Source: Chloroflexia bacterium (GTDB taxonomy: Bacteria > Chloroflexota > Chloroflexia > Thermobaculales > Thermobaculaceae). From it: a stretch of 59,507 bases of DNA. Below, one piece after another: positions 28,320 through 39,116 of this stretch (the stretch's first letter is position 1; every line of letters starts with the position of its first letter). The stretch spans positions 59,061 to 118,567 of the forward strand of contig JAUJMR010000001.1 in NCBI GenBank assembly GCA_030446765.1, given 5' to 3'. The position numbers were made by a program, and so were the translations under genes. A model generated the notes under the pieces. That model worked only from the letters and a program-made list of their open reading frames with translations. It was not told where the DNA came from and did no database searches.

Positions 28320-29690
28320 CTAAAGATCGTCGCGCACCAGTGGCATCGTCATGCAGCGAGGGCCACCACGCGCCCGCGACAGCTCCTGCCCGCCCACCTT
28401 GATCGCGACTTTCTTGTCCGTCCCGATCCCGACGCGAGCTGCGAGCTCCGTCTCTGTGATCCGTTGCCCGTCCGCGAGGAACCATTTCTGTCCCTCGGCA
28501 TCCACAGTGCACTCCTCGACGGAGACAATCTCGTACCCTGCCTGGTGGCGGAGCGTCTCGAACGTCGCCTCGTTACGCTCGTACCCGATGACGACTCCCG
28601 GCGCGAGCGCAACAAAGTTCGCCGCATCGGTCCACTGCTCCCGGTCCTGGCTCAGACGGTCCGGTCCGCCGCACTCGATTGTGTGCAGGTGCATACCCTC
28701 TTGGCGCTCCAGGAGGTCCGGCAAAAACGTAGTATGTTCCCGGACACGCATCCCATCGCGGGCCAGGGTCATCTCCACCATGCGCACGCCATCGTTGCCG
28801 TAGCCACGCAGAAGCGGGGAATACAGGACGCACTCTTCCGGCGAGATGAACGTGAATACGGTGTCGAGATGCATCTGTGCTCGGCGTGCGGGTAGCAGCG
28901 CCACGTAGACCGTGTTTATTGGCGAACCCGCGTGCAGAAGGCTGCGCGCAAGGGCATCAATCCCCTGATGATCGGTACGCTCGGAGCAACCTATTAGTAA
29001 TGCGTGTTCGTTGAGCACGAGAACATCGCCACCCTCAATATGAGCCTCGGGGTAGCTATCGCGGTGGACGGCGAACGGATCCCACCACGTCGGATCCGAG
29101 CCGTCGGCTGTCGCGAAATGCGGGTGGTAGTGGTATACGTAACGGAGCAGGAGCGGCTCTCGTCGCCGTGCTTGGAGGCGCATTGAGCTGATCAGCGCTC
29201 GCTGTCCCACGACCGCGGAAGGGTCGCGCATAAAGAGCAGGTTCGGAATCGGTTGTGGGCGGTAGAGCGTGCGATCCTCCAGGAACTCCGCGAGGGAATG
29301 CGGCGTGTCCTCCGGCTGCCCCGCGATGAGCGCCGTTACGAGCCGCGCCGGCTCCATTTCCAAGAGGTCCCGCGCCAGGGCGGCACGGTCCTCCTCATAG
29401 CCTGGCTCAAGTTTCATCACCTCCTGCACGAGCGATCGGCGGAGCTTCTCGTCCGCGAGGACCTCCTCCAACAGCGCCTCGATGTACAGGACACCCTGCG
29501 GACCTGTCGCGAGCTCAAGCACCGAGGCGACCACGGCGTGCTCGGCGCGGGCACCCGGCAGCCAGAGAATTTCGTCGAAGAGCAACTCGTCGCGCATCTC
29601 CGGCGTCATGTGCTCGATCTCCGAACCTGGCCGGTGAAGCAGGACGCTCCGCAGGCGCCCGGTCTCGTTGGTTACATGAAGGTTGGGCAT
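28320..29690 (-). CDS. arcA: Arginine deiminase
   Basis: 456 residues, somewhat longer than the usual 400 to 420. Arginine deiminase converts arginine to citrulline and ammonia. The fold signature is present: SVLLHRPGSEIEHMTPEMR near the N-terminus, NLLFMRDPSAVVG, and IEGGDVLVLNEHALLIG with the catalytic Asp/Glu. HLDTVFTFISPEECVLY supplies the His, and the nucleophilic Cys is in the C-terminal GGPRCMTMPLVRDDL. It lies 42 bases downstream of the fluoride-channel gene on the same strand. No ornithine carbamoyltransferase or carbamate kinase gene is in the window, so a complete energy-yielding pathway cannot be shown here. Confidence 0.93.
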   Translation of the reverse strand: MPNLHVTNETGRLRSVLLHRPGSEIEHMTPEMRDELLFDEILWLPGARAEHAVVASVLELATGPQGVLYIEALLEEVLADEKLRRSLVQEVMKLEPGYEEDRAALARDLLEMEPARLVTALIAGQPEDTPHSLAEFLEDRTLYRPQPIPNLLFMRDPSAVVGQRALISSMRLQARRREPLLLRYVYHYHPHFATADGSDPTWWDPFAVHRDSYPEAHIEGGDVLVLNEHALLIGCSERTDHQGIDALARSLLHAGSPINTVYVALLPARRAQMHLDTVFTFISPEECVLYSPLLRGYGNDGVRMVEMTLARDGMRVREHTTFLPDLLERQEGMHLHTIECGGPDRLSQDREQWTDAANFVALAPGVVIGYERNEATFETLRHQAGYEIVSVEECTVDAEGQKWFLADGQRITETELAARVGIGTDKKVAIKVGGQELSRARGGPRCMTMPLVRDDL

Positions 29691-29732
29691 GAGTGCCGGT
29701 ATCGTACGCGACTCATCGAGGGCGGCGCAAGG

Positions 29733-30104
29733 CTAGAGTGCGGTACCAAGCACGGTACCGATCGCCGCCGCGAGCAGGCCGAGCAACAGGCTCCCTGCGG
29801 CATACGCCGTCGCGATGAGTAGCTGGCCCTGCACCGCCAGGTCCAGAGTTTCCTGCGTAAACGTAGAAAACGTGGTGTAGCTTCCGAGAAAACCGACCGC
29901 GAACAGGAGCCGATACGGATCGGGCAGGCCGAGCCGTCGAAGTCCGTATGCAACGAAGAAGGCGAGCACGAAGCTCCCGGTAACGTTGATGAGCATGGTC
30001 CCAATCGGGAAGGTGTGCGGCCAGCGGTGCGATGCCCAGAGCGAGAGGAGGTATCGCGCGTTCGCCCCGAGAAACCCGCCCGTCCCAACCAGCAAATATT
30101 GCAT
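29733..30104 (-). CDS. crcB: Fluoride ion channel CrcB/Fluc
   Basis: 123 residues with four hydrophobic helices, the usual size of a Fluc subunit, which works as a dimer exporting fluoride. Family signatures are visible: VGTGGFLGANARYLLS at the start, PIGTMLINVTGSFVLAFF with the conserved Asn, and FLGSYTTFSTFTQET, which holds the channel Phe residues and central sodium site. GGAGGAGG precedes the ATG at 30104. It is divergent from groES. I looked for a fluoride riboswitch and did not find one; only a small CCATCC/GGATGG hairpin lies in the leader. Confidence 0.93.
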   Translation of the reverse strand: MQYLLVGTGGFLGANARYLLSLWASHRWPHTFPIGTMLINVTGSFVLAFFVAYGLRRLGLPDPYRLLFAVGFLGSYTTFSTFTQETLDLAVQGQLLIATAYAAGSLLLGLLAAAIGTVLGTAL

Positions 30105-30183
30105 CGCCCGCCTCCTCCAGTGCCATCCTAATCTGGATGGTGGCGTGTCACCAGCGCGGGGAACGCACTCGATGGCAGTGCGT

Positions 30184-30210
30184 TTAGCACTTCTATCGAA
30201 AGAGTGCTAA
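30184..30210 (+). promoter_or_regulatory. CIRCE operator 1 (HrcA site)
   Basis: TTAGCACTT, nine bases, GAGTGCTAA: one mismatch from the CIRCE inverted repeat bound by the HrcA repressor. It sits directly upstream of the -35 hexamer of the groESL promoter. Confidence 0.9.
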
Positions 30211-30216
30211 AAACGC

Positions 30217-30245
30217 TTGCGGTTTCCGATCGAGTGTAGTAAAAT
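30217..30245 (+). promoter_or_regulatory. groESL promoter
   Basis: A -35 TTGCGG (30217-30222) and -10 TAAAAT (30240-30245) are separated by exactly 17 bases and lie between two CIRCE operators. Transcription should start near 30252. Confidence 0.8.
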
Positions 30246-30255
30246 GCGTATCAGG

Positions 30256-30282
30256 TTAGCACTCGTGCCGAGAGAGTGCTAA
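30256..30282 (+). promoter_or_regulatory. CIRCE operator 2 (HrcA site)
   Basis: TTAGCACTC, nine bases, GAGTGCTAA: a perfect CIRCE inverted repeat, placed just after the predicted transcription start of groES. HrcA bound here would block transcription until heat shock. hrcA itself is not in the window. Confidence 0.95.
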
Positions 30283-30316
30283 AAAGCCACAGAGTATAAG
30301 GAGGGGTAGGACGCAG

Positions 30317-30622
30317 ATGACTCAGGCAACTGTTAAGACCATCCGCCCGCTGGGCGACCGCATCGTGGTCAAGCCCGCGGCGCGCGAGGAGATGACGCGG
30401 AGTGGTATTGTGCTGCCGGACACGGCGAAGGAGAAGCCGCAGCAGGGCACAGTCATCGCCGTCGGTCCGGGCAAGGTGCTCGACAATGGTGAGCGTCAGG
30501 CGATGGATCTGTCGGAAGGGCAGACAATCTTATTCGCCAAGTACGCGGGCACGGAGTTCAGCCTGGACGATGAGGACGTACTGATCCTGCGGGAGAGCGA
30601 CGTTCTTGGTGTCCTCAGCTAG
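30317..30622 (+). CDS. groES: Co-chaperonin GroES
   Basis: 101 residues, standard for the ring-forming lid of the GroEL chaperonin. Conserved parts are [14 protein letters not shown] at the start, the mobile loop ARSGIVLP-like region ([18 protein letters not shown]), [13 protein letters not shown], and [20 protein letters not shown] near the end. An AAGGAGGGG ribosome site precedes the ATG at 30317. It is the first gene of the HrcA-controlled groESL operon, 40 bases before groEL. Confidence 0.98.
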   Translation: MTQATVKTIRPLGDRIVVKPAAREEMTRSGIVLPDTAKEKPQQGTVIAVGPGKVLDNGERQAMDLSEGQTILFAKYAGTEFSLDDEDVLILRESDVLGVLS

Positions 30623-30659
30623 TTCAATAGCAGGTTTAAAACAGGGAGGTATTGCGTAA

Positions 30660-32291
<1,632 letters not shown>

Positions 32292-32325
32292 ACTCGACAA
32301 CGAGTTTCGGTTCAGCGAACCGAGT

Positions 32326-32355
32326 GGGCCGCGACGGAGAGATCCGTCGCGGCCC
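32326..32355 (+). terminator. Rho-independent-type terminator after groEL
   Basis: GGGCCGCGACGGA and TCCGTCGCGGCCC form a perfect 13-bp stem closed by the loop GAGA, followed by ATTTGCTTTA. It lies 35 bases after the groEL stop. The T-rich tract is weak, but the stem is very strong. Confidence 0.85.
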
Positions 32356-32493
32356 ATTTGCTTTAGCAGTCGTCATGAACTCGACCAGCAGCCAAGGCCC
32401 AGGCCCCGCCCCGTTTGCCGCAGTTGTACCGCAGGGTGGCAATGCGATACTTCGGGCAGCGCGGCAGGCGGGTATTGATTGGGAGGCGGTTGC

Positions 32494-33033
32494 ATGTTTG
32501 GACTGACGACCGAGGGCCAGTATTTCGTTGTTGCGCTGCGCGTGCTGGTTCCGTTGCTGATCCTGCGCAAGCCGTTGCTGGGCGGAGTCCTAGCGATGCT
32601 GCTGGACGGCGCGGACGTGATTATCGTCGAACTGTTTCGGCAGGGTGGCATGGGTCCGCGATATCATCAACTCGACAAACTCCTGGACTTGTACTACCTG
32701 GGACTGGAGTTCGTTATCTCGCTCCGTTGGACCGAGCAGTTAGCCCGCACGACAAGTATTGTTCTCTTCGTCTATCGGATGGTAGGCGTGACCTTCTTCG
32801 AGTTGACCGGCATCCGCATCATGTTGTTCCTGTTCCCGAACCTGTTCGAGAACTGGTTCCTGTTTTGCGTGGCGCGGGACCGCTTCTTTTCGGCATACCG
32901 GCTTGAAACGTGGGGGCGCGTTGCTGTCGTGCTCGGATTACTCTACATCCCGAAGCTCCCGCAGGAGTACCTGCTGCACTACGCGGAGGCGATGCCTTGG
33001 GATTGGTTCAAGCGCAACGTACTGTACCGGTGA
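32494..33033 (+). CDS. Conserved membrane protein of unknown function
   Basis: 179 residues with about five hydrophobic segments, for example VALRVLVPLLILRKPLLGGVL, TSIVLFVYRMVGVTFFELTG and VAVVLGLLYIPKLPQEYLLH. There are conserved-looking polar loops, including LLDGADVIIVELF and QLDKLLDLYYLGLEF. No family name was recognised. I chose the ATG at 32494 because GGGAGG precedes it by 7 bases. It follows the groEL terminator, so it probably has its own promoter, which I could not place. Confidence 0.75.
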   Translation: MFGLTTEGQYFVVALRVLVPLLILRKPLLGGVLAMLLDGADVIIVELFRQGGMGPRYHQLDKLLDLYYLGLEFVISLRWTEQLARTTSIVLFVYRMVGVTFFELTGIRIMLFLFPNLFENWFLFCVARDRFFSAYRLETWGRVAVVLGLLYIPKLPQEYLLHYAEAMPWDWFKRNVLYR

Positions 33034-33173
33034 CGGAGGCTAGGGACTGGGAGCCGGATGGGCTGGTGCCGGAGTCGCGTGCGGAGCCGTTATGTCGGTA
33101 CTCCGTCTCTCCTCAAGCGCAGCTATGCGCGGCCCAGACGCGGCTCTCAGTCCCCAGCCGTCGTCGCCCGGCC

Positions 33174-33260
33174 CTACAGGGAGGGGCGACTGGGCTGGTA
33201 GAACAGCCAGAAGAGGAAGAGTAGCGCGAGAACGGGCCAGAAAAAGTAAAAACCGATCAT
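33174..33260 (-). CDS. Candidate 28-residue membrane peptide
   Basis: On the minus strand the ATG at 33260 begins MIGFYFFWPVLALLFLFW, followed by LFYQPSRPSL and a TAG. The peptide is a single hydrophobic helix rich in Phe and Trp with a polar, Pro-containing tail. GGAG lies 6 bases before the start. It sits alone in an otherwise gene-free 420-base interval, 33034-33477. No homologue is known to me; chance is possible, since any AT-poor interval can hold such a frame. Confidence 0.4.
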   Translation of the reverse strand: MIGFYFFWPVLALLFLFWLFYQPSRPSL

Positions 33261-33477
33261 CTTGGGCTCCAATCGAGGAAATGCGGCTGCTTGATCAACT
33301 GAAGCCGAGTATATGCCGTCGCCCTAAACGCCCCCGAAATAGCACGTGCAGGGCCGTAAACGCCGCGTAAACCGCGCTCGCTCGCTGGCCCGAAGCCGGT
33401 ATCATATGTCGCACCATGATTCGGTTCCCCGTTGCAGTAGATCTCCGCGGTAGGTGAGGGAAGCGGGAGATGACTCC

Positions 33478-34824
33478 TTGACACGAGACTTGAAAGGCGA
33501 GCAGGAAGTGCTTCGCGACCTGGGAAACGGGCTTGTCCTGCGGCGGGCTAGCCCCACCGATACCGAGGCGGTGGCTACGCTTAACGGCGCGGTTCATGCA
33601 GATGCCCCGCAGACGTTCAGTGCTGGGATCGCCGCTTGGACGCGCGACCTTATGAGCGGCAACCATCCCACCTACCGCGCGTTCGACTGGACGGTGGTAG
33701 AGGACACACGATCGGGTCGGATCGCGTCCACCATGTGCTTGCTCTCGCAGGTGTGGTCGTACAGCGGCATCCCCTTCGGCGTCGGACGTCCCGAGCTGGT
33801 CGGCACCCTACCGGAATATCGTCGACGCGGGCTCGTTCGTGCACAGCTCAATGTGTTGCATTGCTGGAGCGCGGAGCGCGGTGAGTTGGTGCAGGCGATT
33901 ACCGGCATCCCGTGGTACTATCGGCAGTTTGGCTACGAGTTGGGCGGTTTGAATCTTGGCGGCGCGAGGACCGGCTATCTCCCGCTGGCCCCTGCGCTGG
34001 TATCGGGGCCACGGGAGCCGTACGCCGTACGGGCCGCTCGTGAGGAGGATCTGCCCTTTATCACCAAGATATATGAGCGGCGCATGGCACGAGACCGGGT
34101 TGCCTGTGTGCGCACTGAGGCTGAATGGCGATACGAGCTGGATGGGCGCGACCCGGCGAGTGAGGTCGCGGCGTGCCTGTGCGTGATCGAGACATCGGAA
34201 GGCGAAGCAGCCGGGTACCTGGCGCACTCCGGGCGGCTCCGCAATGGTGCCATCATTCTGGGGGAGTACGAGCTACTACCGAACATCTCATGGCTGGCGG
34301 TTACCCCCGTGGTCATACGTTACCTCGCAGCCCGTGCACAGCAATATGCCGCACGGGACGGGCAGCAAGCCATGTACTACATTTTTGGGCTGGGTGCGGA
34401 GCATCCGTCGTATGAGCTGGCGGCAAAGCATCTGCCGCAGGTGCAGATGCCGTACGCATGGTACCTGCGAATGGTTGACATCCCCGGATTCCTGCGGCAC
34501 GTCGCCCCAGCTCTGGAACGACGGCTTGAAACGTCAACCCTCGCCGGACACACGGGACTGCTCAGTGTCAGCTTCTACCGCAGTGGCGTCCGGCTCAGTT
34601 TCAATCAGGGGGCGATCACGGCAGATACCTGGCAGCCTGCGCCGACCGATCGCCATGACGCGGCATTCCCTGGCCTGACCTTCCTGCAGTTGCTGTTCGG
34701 ATACCGCTCGCTCGATGAGCTTGCGTATGCCTTCGCCGACTGCGGGGCACGCGGCGACGAGGCGCGGGCGCTGCTGAACGCCCTGTTTCCGAAGCAAGCG
34801 TCCAATGTCTGGGCGCTGGTGTGA
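33478..34824 (+). CDS. Eis-like GNAT N-acetyltransferase
   Basis: About 448 residues with the layout of the Eis family: a GNAT domain, a second GNAT-like lobe and a C-terminal SCP2-like domain. The acetyl-CoA-binding segment VGTLPEYRRRGLVRAQLNV is clear, followed by ITGIPWYYRQFGYELG, typical of Eis-like proteins. The C-terminal part includes SFYRSGVRLSFNQGAI. I favour a TTG at 33478, with GGGAG 8 bases before it, over a GTG at 33454. Family members acetylate amines, including aminoglycosides, but the substrate here cannot be told. Confidence 0.83.
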   Translation: MTRDLKGEQEVLRDLGNGLVLRRASPTDTEAVATLNGAVHADAPQTFSAGIAAWTRDLMSGNHPTYRAFDWTVVEDTRSGRIASTMCLLSQVWSYSGIPFGVGRPELVGTLPEYRRRGLVRAQLNVLHCWSAERGELVQAITGIPWYYRQFGYELGGLNLGGARTGYLPLAPALVSGPREPYAVRAAREEDLPFITKIYERRMARDRVACVRTEAEWRYELDGRDPASEVAACLCVIETSEGEAAGYLAHSGRLRNGAIILGEYELLPNISWLAVTPVVIRYLAARAQQYAARDGQQAMYYIFGLGAEHPSYELAAKHLPQVQMPYAWYLRMVDIPGFLRHVAPALERRLETSTLAGHTGLLSVSFYRSGVRLSFNQGAITADTWQPAPTDRHDAAFPGLTFLQLLFGYRSLDELAYAFADCGARGDEARALLNALFPKQASNVWALV

Positions 34825-34853
34825 TGCATCACAGGAACGAGAACGGAGCGAAC

Positions 34854-35612
34854 ATGCGGCGCGAGTTTCCGATACTGGAATTCGACCCCGAACGACGGGC
34901 GATGATCGAGCCGGAGCCAAATCGGTCCATCGACATAGCCGAGCACTGTGTCGTTTGCTTCTTCCAGGACGTGATCATGGCGCTGCGCGAATCGGGTCGC
35001 ATTCGAGAGATATGGCTGTTGGGAAGCGAGATGGGCACGCACCCGGTGTACGAGCTGGATGTCGACAATAGGCGTGTCGCGTTGTTTCATCCGGGTGTCG
35101 GTGCGCCACTTGCAGCAGCGTTTCTCGATGAGGTTATCGGCCTGGGGTGCCGCAAGTTCATCGCGTGCGGTGGCGCGGGCGTGCTCGACGGCGACATCGC
35201 CATGGGACACCTTGTCGTACCTACCGCGGCGGTGCGCGACGAGGGCGTCTCGTACCACTACCTTCCGCCAGCGCGCGAGGTCACCGCGAGTCCGACCGGA
35301 GTCGCGGCGATCGAGTCCACGCTGCGCGAGCAGGGGGCGAACTACCTGCTGGGTAAGACCTGGACCACTGACGCCATCTACCGCGAGACACCCGGGAAAG
35401 TTCGTAGGCGGCGGGAAGAAGGCTGCCTTACGGTCGAGATGGAAGCCGCCGCGTTTTTTGCCGTCGCGGCGTTTCGCGGGGTGACCTTTGCACAGATTCT
35501 GTACGGTGGGGACAGCCTCGGCGGCGACGAATGGGACTCGCGCGACTGGGTGCGCAGTCCGGTCAGGGAGCGACTACTCTGGCTCGCCATTGATGCCTGT
35601 CTCCGACTCTAG
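34854..35612 (+). CDS. Nucleoside phosphorylase family protein
   Basis: 252 residues of the PNP/UDP phosphorylase fold, which splits nucleosides with phosphate. The phosphate and base site parts are VALFHPGVGAPLAAAFLDEV, FIACGGAGVLDGDIAMGHLV and TVEMEAAAFFAVAAFRG, with the ribose-binding Met-Glu pair. The ATG at 34854 follows GGAGCG; further in-frame starts lie up to 34821. It begins 30 bases after the acetyltransferase gene, probably in the same transcript. The nucleoside used is unknown. Confidence 0.87.
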   Translation: MRREFPILEFDPERRAMIEPEPNRSIDIAEHCVVCFFQDVIMALRESGRIREIWLLGSEMGTHPVYELDVDNRRVALFHPGVGAPLAAAFLDEVIGLGCRKFIACGGAGVLDGDIAMGHLVVPTAAVRDEGVSYHYLPPAREVTASPTGVAAIESTLREQGANYLLGKTWTTDAIYRETPGKVRRRREEGCLTVEMEAAAFFAVAAFRGVTFAQILYGGDSLGGDEWDSRDWVRSPVRERLLWLAIDACLRL

Positions 35613-36466
35613 AAGTAAATTCTCCAGGTTGCCCGACAAACCTGTAATTCGTCGGCAATGCATTCCGCGCGTAATTGCAGTCGGAGATGGTCCTGTTTCC
35701 GCTGTCTTGCCCCTGCCGGTTGGTCGCAATAATTTGGGTCAAGCACATTCTAGTGGGTCGTCCGTCATGGACACAGCCATACGGATAGGGACGGGTGCTC
35801 TACGGTTACGGAGGAGCCTAGCACGCAGAAAGAGCGACCCGCTACGACTGCTCACGGAGGAGGAATGCGGTTTCTGGAGCGGATCAGCCGTCTCAGGCCG
35901 AGCCCGTCGCGCACGTAGATGCGAGGCGTTGCTAGCGGAATGTAGGGATTTGGCGGCGAGGCTTCTGTCGCCGTTCTGGTGATGCCGAGGTCTCGCTTCA
36001 ACCAGGAGGGTATGCGGCGCTGGAGCCAAGACACGGAGGAGGGTCTCTCCTACACCGCTAAGGAGCGCGAGAGGATACTTGCTGGTGCGGCGCATACCGG
36101 ACAGGGAGGCGATGGCACGCCACCTGGTCGCTATCGACGCTGCAGCGGGCGTTGCGGGGAGCGGCTGATGGGCTGCCCAGGATCAGCAGGGATACTATCT
36201 GGTGTGTGCAGAGATGCCTTGAGTTGGCAGCGATCGCAGCTGGTGCGACCGGCACGTTGAGGAGGCGCAAGGGACCTGCGGACCGCGACGCCAAGCCACT
36301 TGATCGAGCGCGCGTGCTGGAAGAGCCTTGCATGGACGAGGACGACGGGACCGTACCAGACGCCGTACCCTGGTAGCAGTTGGGAGCCCGAGGGTGAGCA
36401 CATCGCACGGTGGCGGGACGGAAACTACTCGTGTACCTCGAACAGTTCCGCCAACCGTGTGCTGCA

Positions 36467-36714
36467 TGATGATCACCAGTGAGATCGCCGATCCTGGAGC
36501 GCTTCCGGAGCCGATGAAGAGTGTATCGCGGTGAACAGACTCGGTCTCTGGAAGAGCGCCGAGTTGCCGCACCTTCGGATGGCTCGCCGGAAGGGATGGT
36601 GTCGTGGATGTTCAGCACAGTTTGCCGGTTGTGGGTTTGGTTGGATCGTGCGCGCATCCTGACCGGGCGGATGTCACCCAGCTCGACGGATCGGTCAGTT
36701 TGCCTCGCATTCTG
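36467..36714. repeat. Diverged two-copy repeat, copy 1
   Basis: It contains the exact 24-base sequence beginning TGATGATCACCAGTGAGATC (36467-36490) and, 127 bases on, ACAGTTTGCCGGTTG, GGGTTTGGTTGGATC and finally CAGTTTGCCTCGCATTCTG. All occur in the same order in copy 2 about 600 bases downstream. Confidence 0.7.
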
Positions 36715-37077
36715 CGGGAGGGGCGCGATGAGAATCTGGGAGGATGCGATACACGACGGGCTATCTCGACGGGACCGTTCTCGAAAAATGCTGTGACGGA
36801 CGTTACTAGTGCATCACGACTGGGTGCTCTACGGTTTGCGGAAAGTGGGTTAGTATTCGAACGGTCGGTGCAGCTGATGCGTCGATGTTGACGGCTCTCG
36901 CGACCCTTGCCGAGGACTTGTTCCCGCGTGCCCGGAACTGCTCCATCGAGCGCACGGCGGCGGGCAGCTCGACCCAGGTGTACTGCCAGATTTGAGCCTT
37001 GCGGCCGAGGCACGGGTCACGCGCTGCTTCGCGAGCGAGGACTGCCGGTACTCGAACATCACCTTCGGACTACTCCT

Positions 37078-37250
37078 TGATGATCACCAGTGAGATCGCC
37101 GGTCGTCCGGGGGCGCGGTGTTCGTGCGATCTTCGCCGAGGCTGGAAGGGATCTCGCGATCATCAACAGTTTGCCGGTTGAGGGTTTGGTTGGATCCACG
37201 GGACCAGGCAGATGTTACCCGGCTCCAGGGACAGTTTGCCTCGCATTCTG
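37078..37250. repeat. Diverged two-copy repeat, copy 2
   Basis: It carries the same 24-base word (37078-37101) and the block 37166-37250 matching 36617-36714 with substitutions and short gaps. The distance between the two matching parts is shorter than in copy 1. A further fragment (GGACTGCCGGTACTC) occurs both before it at 37040 and after it at 37388. Confidence 0.7.
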
Positions 37251-38236
37251 ACTGGGCGTATGAGTCTGCTCTGAAGGACAATGCTGTCGACATCCCGCGA
37301 TCGCTATTCGATGCTCGTGCGTCGATGCACGGCGTTCCGAAGAGCGCATCTGCACACGGCGATTTTGACACCACTCACATCTATGAGAAGGACTGCCGGT
37401 ACTCGGCATCATTGATTGGATTCGGGCGCGCCCTCGCACGAAGCTGCCTGGAACGGCTGCAGTACCGGTCCTGAGTCTGCGTACCAGGCCTTTCCTTCGA
37501 ACAGCGCATCTGCCTGTCCTACTCAGACGCGCCTAGCAGATCGGGCCGGCCGTTGCGAGGGCGACACCGTGCAGACAGATCGCCGCGTTGCGAATGTGAC
37601 ACCGTGCAGGGTGGGCTGGCCCTCAGCGCTAGACTCTCCCGCGGCCGCCGCGCGCTTCGGACTCTCAAATCTTTCTGCGCGAACCGTTATGAAGCGCGCT
37701 GAGGAGCATCGTCGACTTGCACAGCCTTCGTGTGCCGGGTTGCGAAAAGTCTGTTGTCGATATCATCTCCAGCACTTCGCCGCGAGGTAGTACGGCAGCA
37801 AATGAAGGGTGCATGGGCAACGAAATGTCCCAAGTGATCCGCTGAAGCCAACGATCGCCGCGATGGCTGACGTTGCTCCGACCCGTAAGCCGTCACACCG
37901 CCGCCGTCTCGTCGTCCGCTGGTCCAACCGAACCGCTCAGGACAATCGCATCATACGCCAGCCCTTACAGGCAGTCTACGGTTTGTTAACGAACGTTTAT
38001 GCTCCCTATGACTCTCGAAGATTCTTACGCCGAAACCAGTTCAGCGAGCGCCCACGTATCGGTGTCGATCATTGAGAGGCCGTTGCAGCGCAGTGGCCAG
38101 AGGACTAACTGGCTCATCCATCGGGACAAACCGGGACACGATTTCCCGGTAGGACTGGGACCATGCTCCCGCGACGGCGGGACTCGGCGGCTCGTAGATT
38201 AGAAACAGGCGCAAAACAACTGAAAGGAGCTTGCGA

Positions 38237-38871
38237 ATGTCATCTAACTTCAAGCGGTGGGGTGGTCCGGCACTGATCCTGGGCGGGTTGCTCTGGGTCC
38301 TGAGTTACCTGACGGAGATAGCCATTGGCGTGACAGCCGGCGAGGCAGTGTATGCCCGAGCTGATCCGAGCACGTCAGTACTGGTGTGGTTCTGGCCGGC
38401 TCTATTTATGGGGGCCATCTTTTCCTCGGGGTGGGTCTGCTCGGCGTTCGAGCCCGACTCGACGGACGCTCCCGAATTCTCGGCACTGTAGGGGCACTCC
38501 TGGCGTGTGTCGCCATCGTTGCCGCATCAGTCAATCTGGTGCTGCTAACCGGTGTCACCGGGCAGCCCACCGCCGAGGATGGACTGGGGTTCGCGGGCGT
38601 GCTTGGGATCGTGTTCGGCTCCACCTTCCTGGGAATCGCTGCTGTCCGCGCCAAAGTGTTTCCGCGATGGGTCCGCTTTGCGCTGGCTTTCATCGTCTTC
38701 GCGTTCATTCCGGCGATCATCGCAACCATTCCGCTCGAGGGGGTCCTTCCAGACTACGTGATCGCCAACCTGCCATTCGTCTTCGTTGGAGTTGTGCTGG
38801 CGGCAGTTGGATCCACTATGCGCTCTGGCAGTGAGAGCGCGGCCGGGCACCCGGCGCCGCTGGCCGGCTGA
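38237..38871 (+). pseudogene. Small integral membrane protein with one frameshift
   Basis: Two frames join into a protein of about 211 residues with six or so hydrophobic helices. The first part starts MSSNFKRWGGPALILGGLLW and runs to PALFMGAI. The second continues FLGVGLLGVRARLDGRSRIL and ends in a polar tail. The change lies near 38415-38430, at or beside a run of four T. The ATG at 38237 follows GAAAGGAGC. No family name was recognised. Confidence 0.65.
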
Positions 38872-38902
38872 CCGGATAGACAATCCAAGGTCACTGTATG
38901 AA

Positions 38903-38936
38903 GTAGGGTCGGGAACCTCCGGGAACCCGGTCCTAC
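38903..38936 (+). terminator. Hairpin after the membrane protein gene
   Basis: GTAGGGTCGGG can pair fully with CCCGGTCCTAC in RNA (11 pairs, two of them G-U) around a 12-base loop. It lies 31 bases after the preceding stop. There is no T-tract, so its role as a terminator is uncertain. The rest of 38872-39116 holds only the leader of the histidine kinase gene. Confidence 0.35.
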
Positions 38937-39116
38937 CGCATGGGTCGCGCTGATCTGGATCAACTCGGAGGGCGCAGAACGAATTACGCCCACGGTGTCA
39001 AGTCACTGCATCGCCTCGCGGCGTCGTAGGACGGACTCGCATAGCGCTGTGGTGGCAGGATAGAATGCAGGCCACCGAGCAGCAACAGGTCATCTGGACC
39101 GGGGAAGGAACGGCAC

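Larger units (their letters stand above)
35613..38236. other. 2.6-kb stretch without convincing genes, repeat-bearing
   Basis: Open frames here are short, have no ribosome sites and no recognisable products on either strand. This is unlike the rest of the window, which is almost fully coding. A two-copy diverged repeat lies inside (36467-36714 and 37078-37250), and 15-base words such as GGGTGCTCTACGGTT and GGACTGCCGGTACTC also recur. One minus-strand frame near 36.9-37.1 kb (QIWQYTWVELPAAVRSMEQF) reads somewhat like a protein but has no start. It looks like decayed DNA, perhaps of an old mobile element. Confidence 0.55.

Noticed and set aside
30105-30180. Fluoride riboswitch upstream of crcB
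   Set aside because: Only a small CCATCC/GGATGG hairpin is present; the conserved fluoride-motif segments and pseudoknot pairing were not found.
35752-35982. Small gene beginning MDTAIRIGTGALRL
   Set aside because: No ribosome site, Arg-rich noise-like composition and no recognisable domain.
36467-37250. CRISPR array
   Set aside because: The repeats are only two diverged copies with unequal internal spacing, not short regular repeats with unique spacers.
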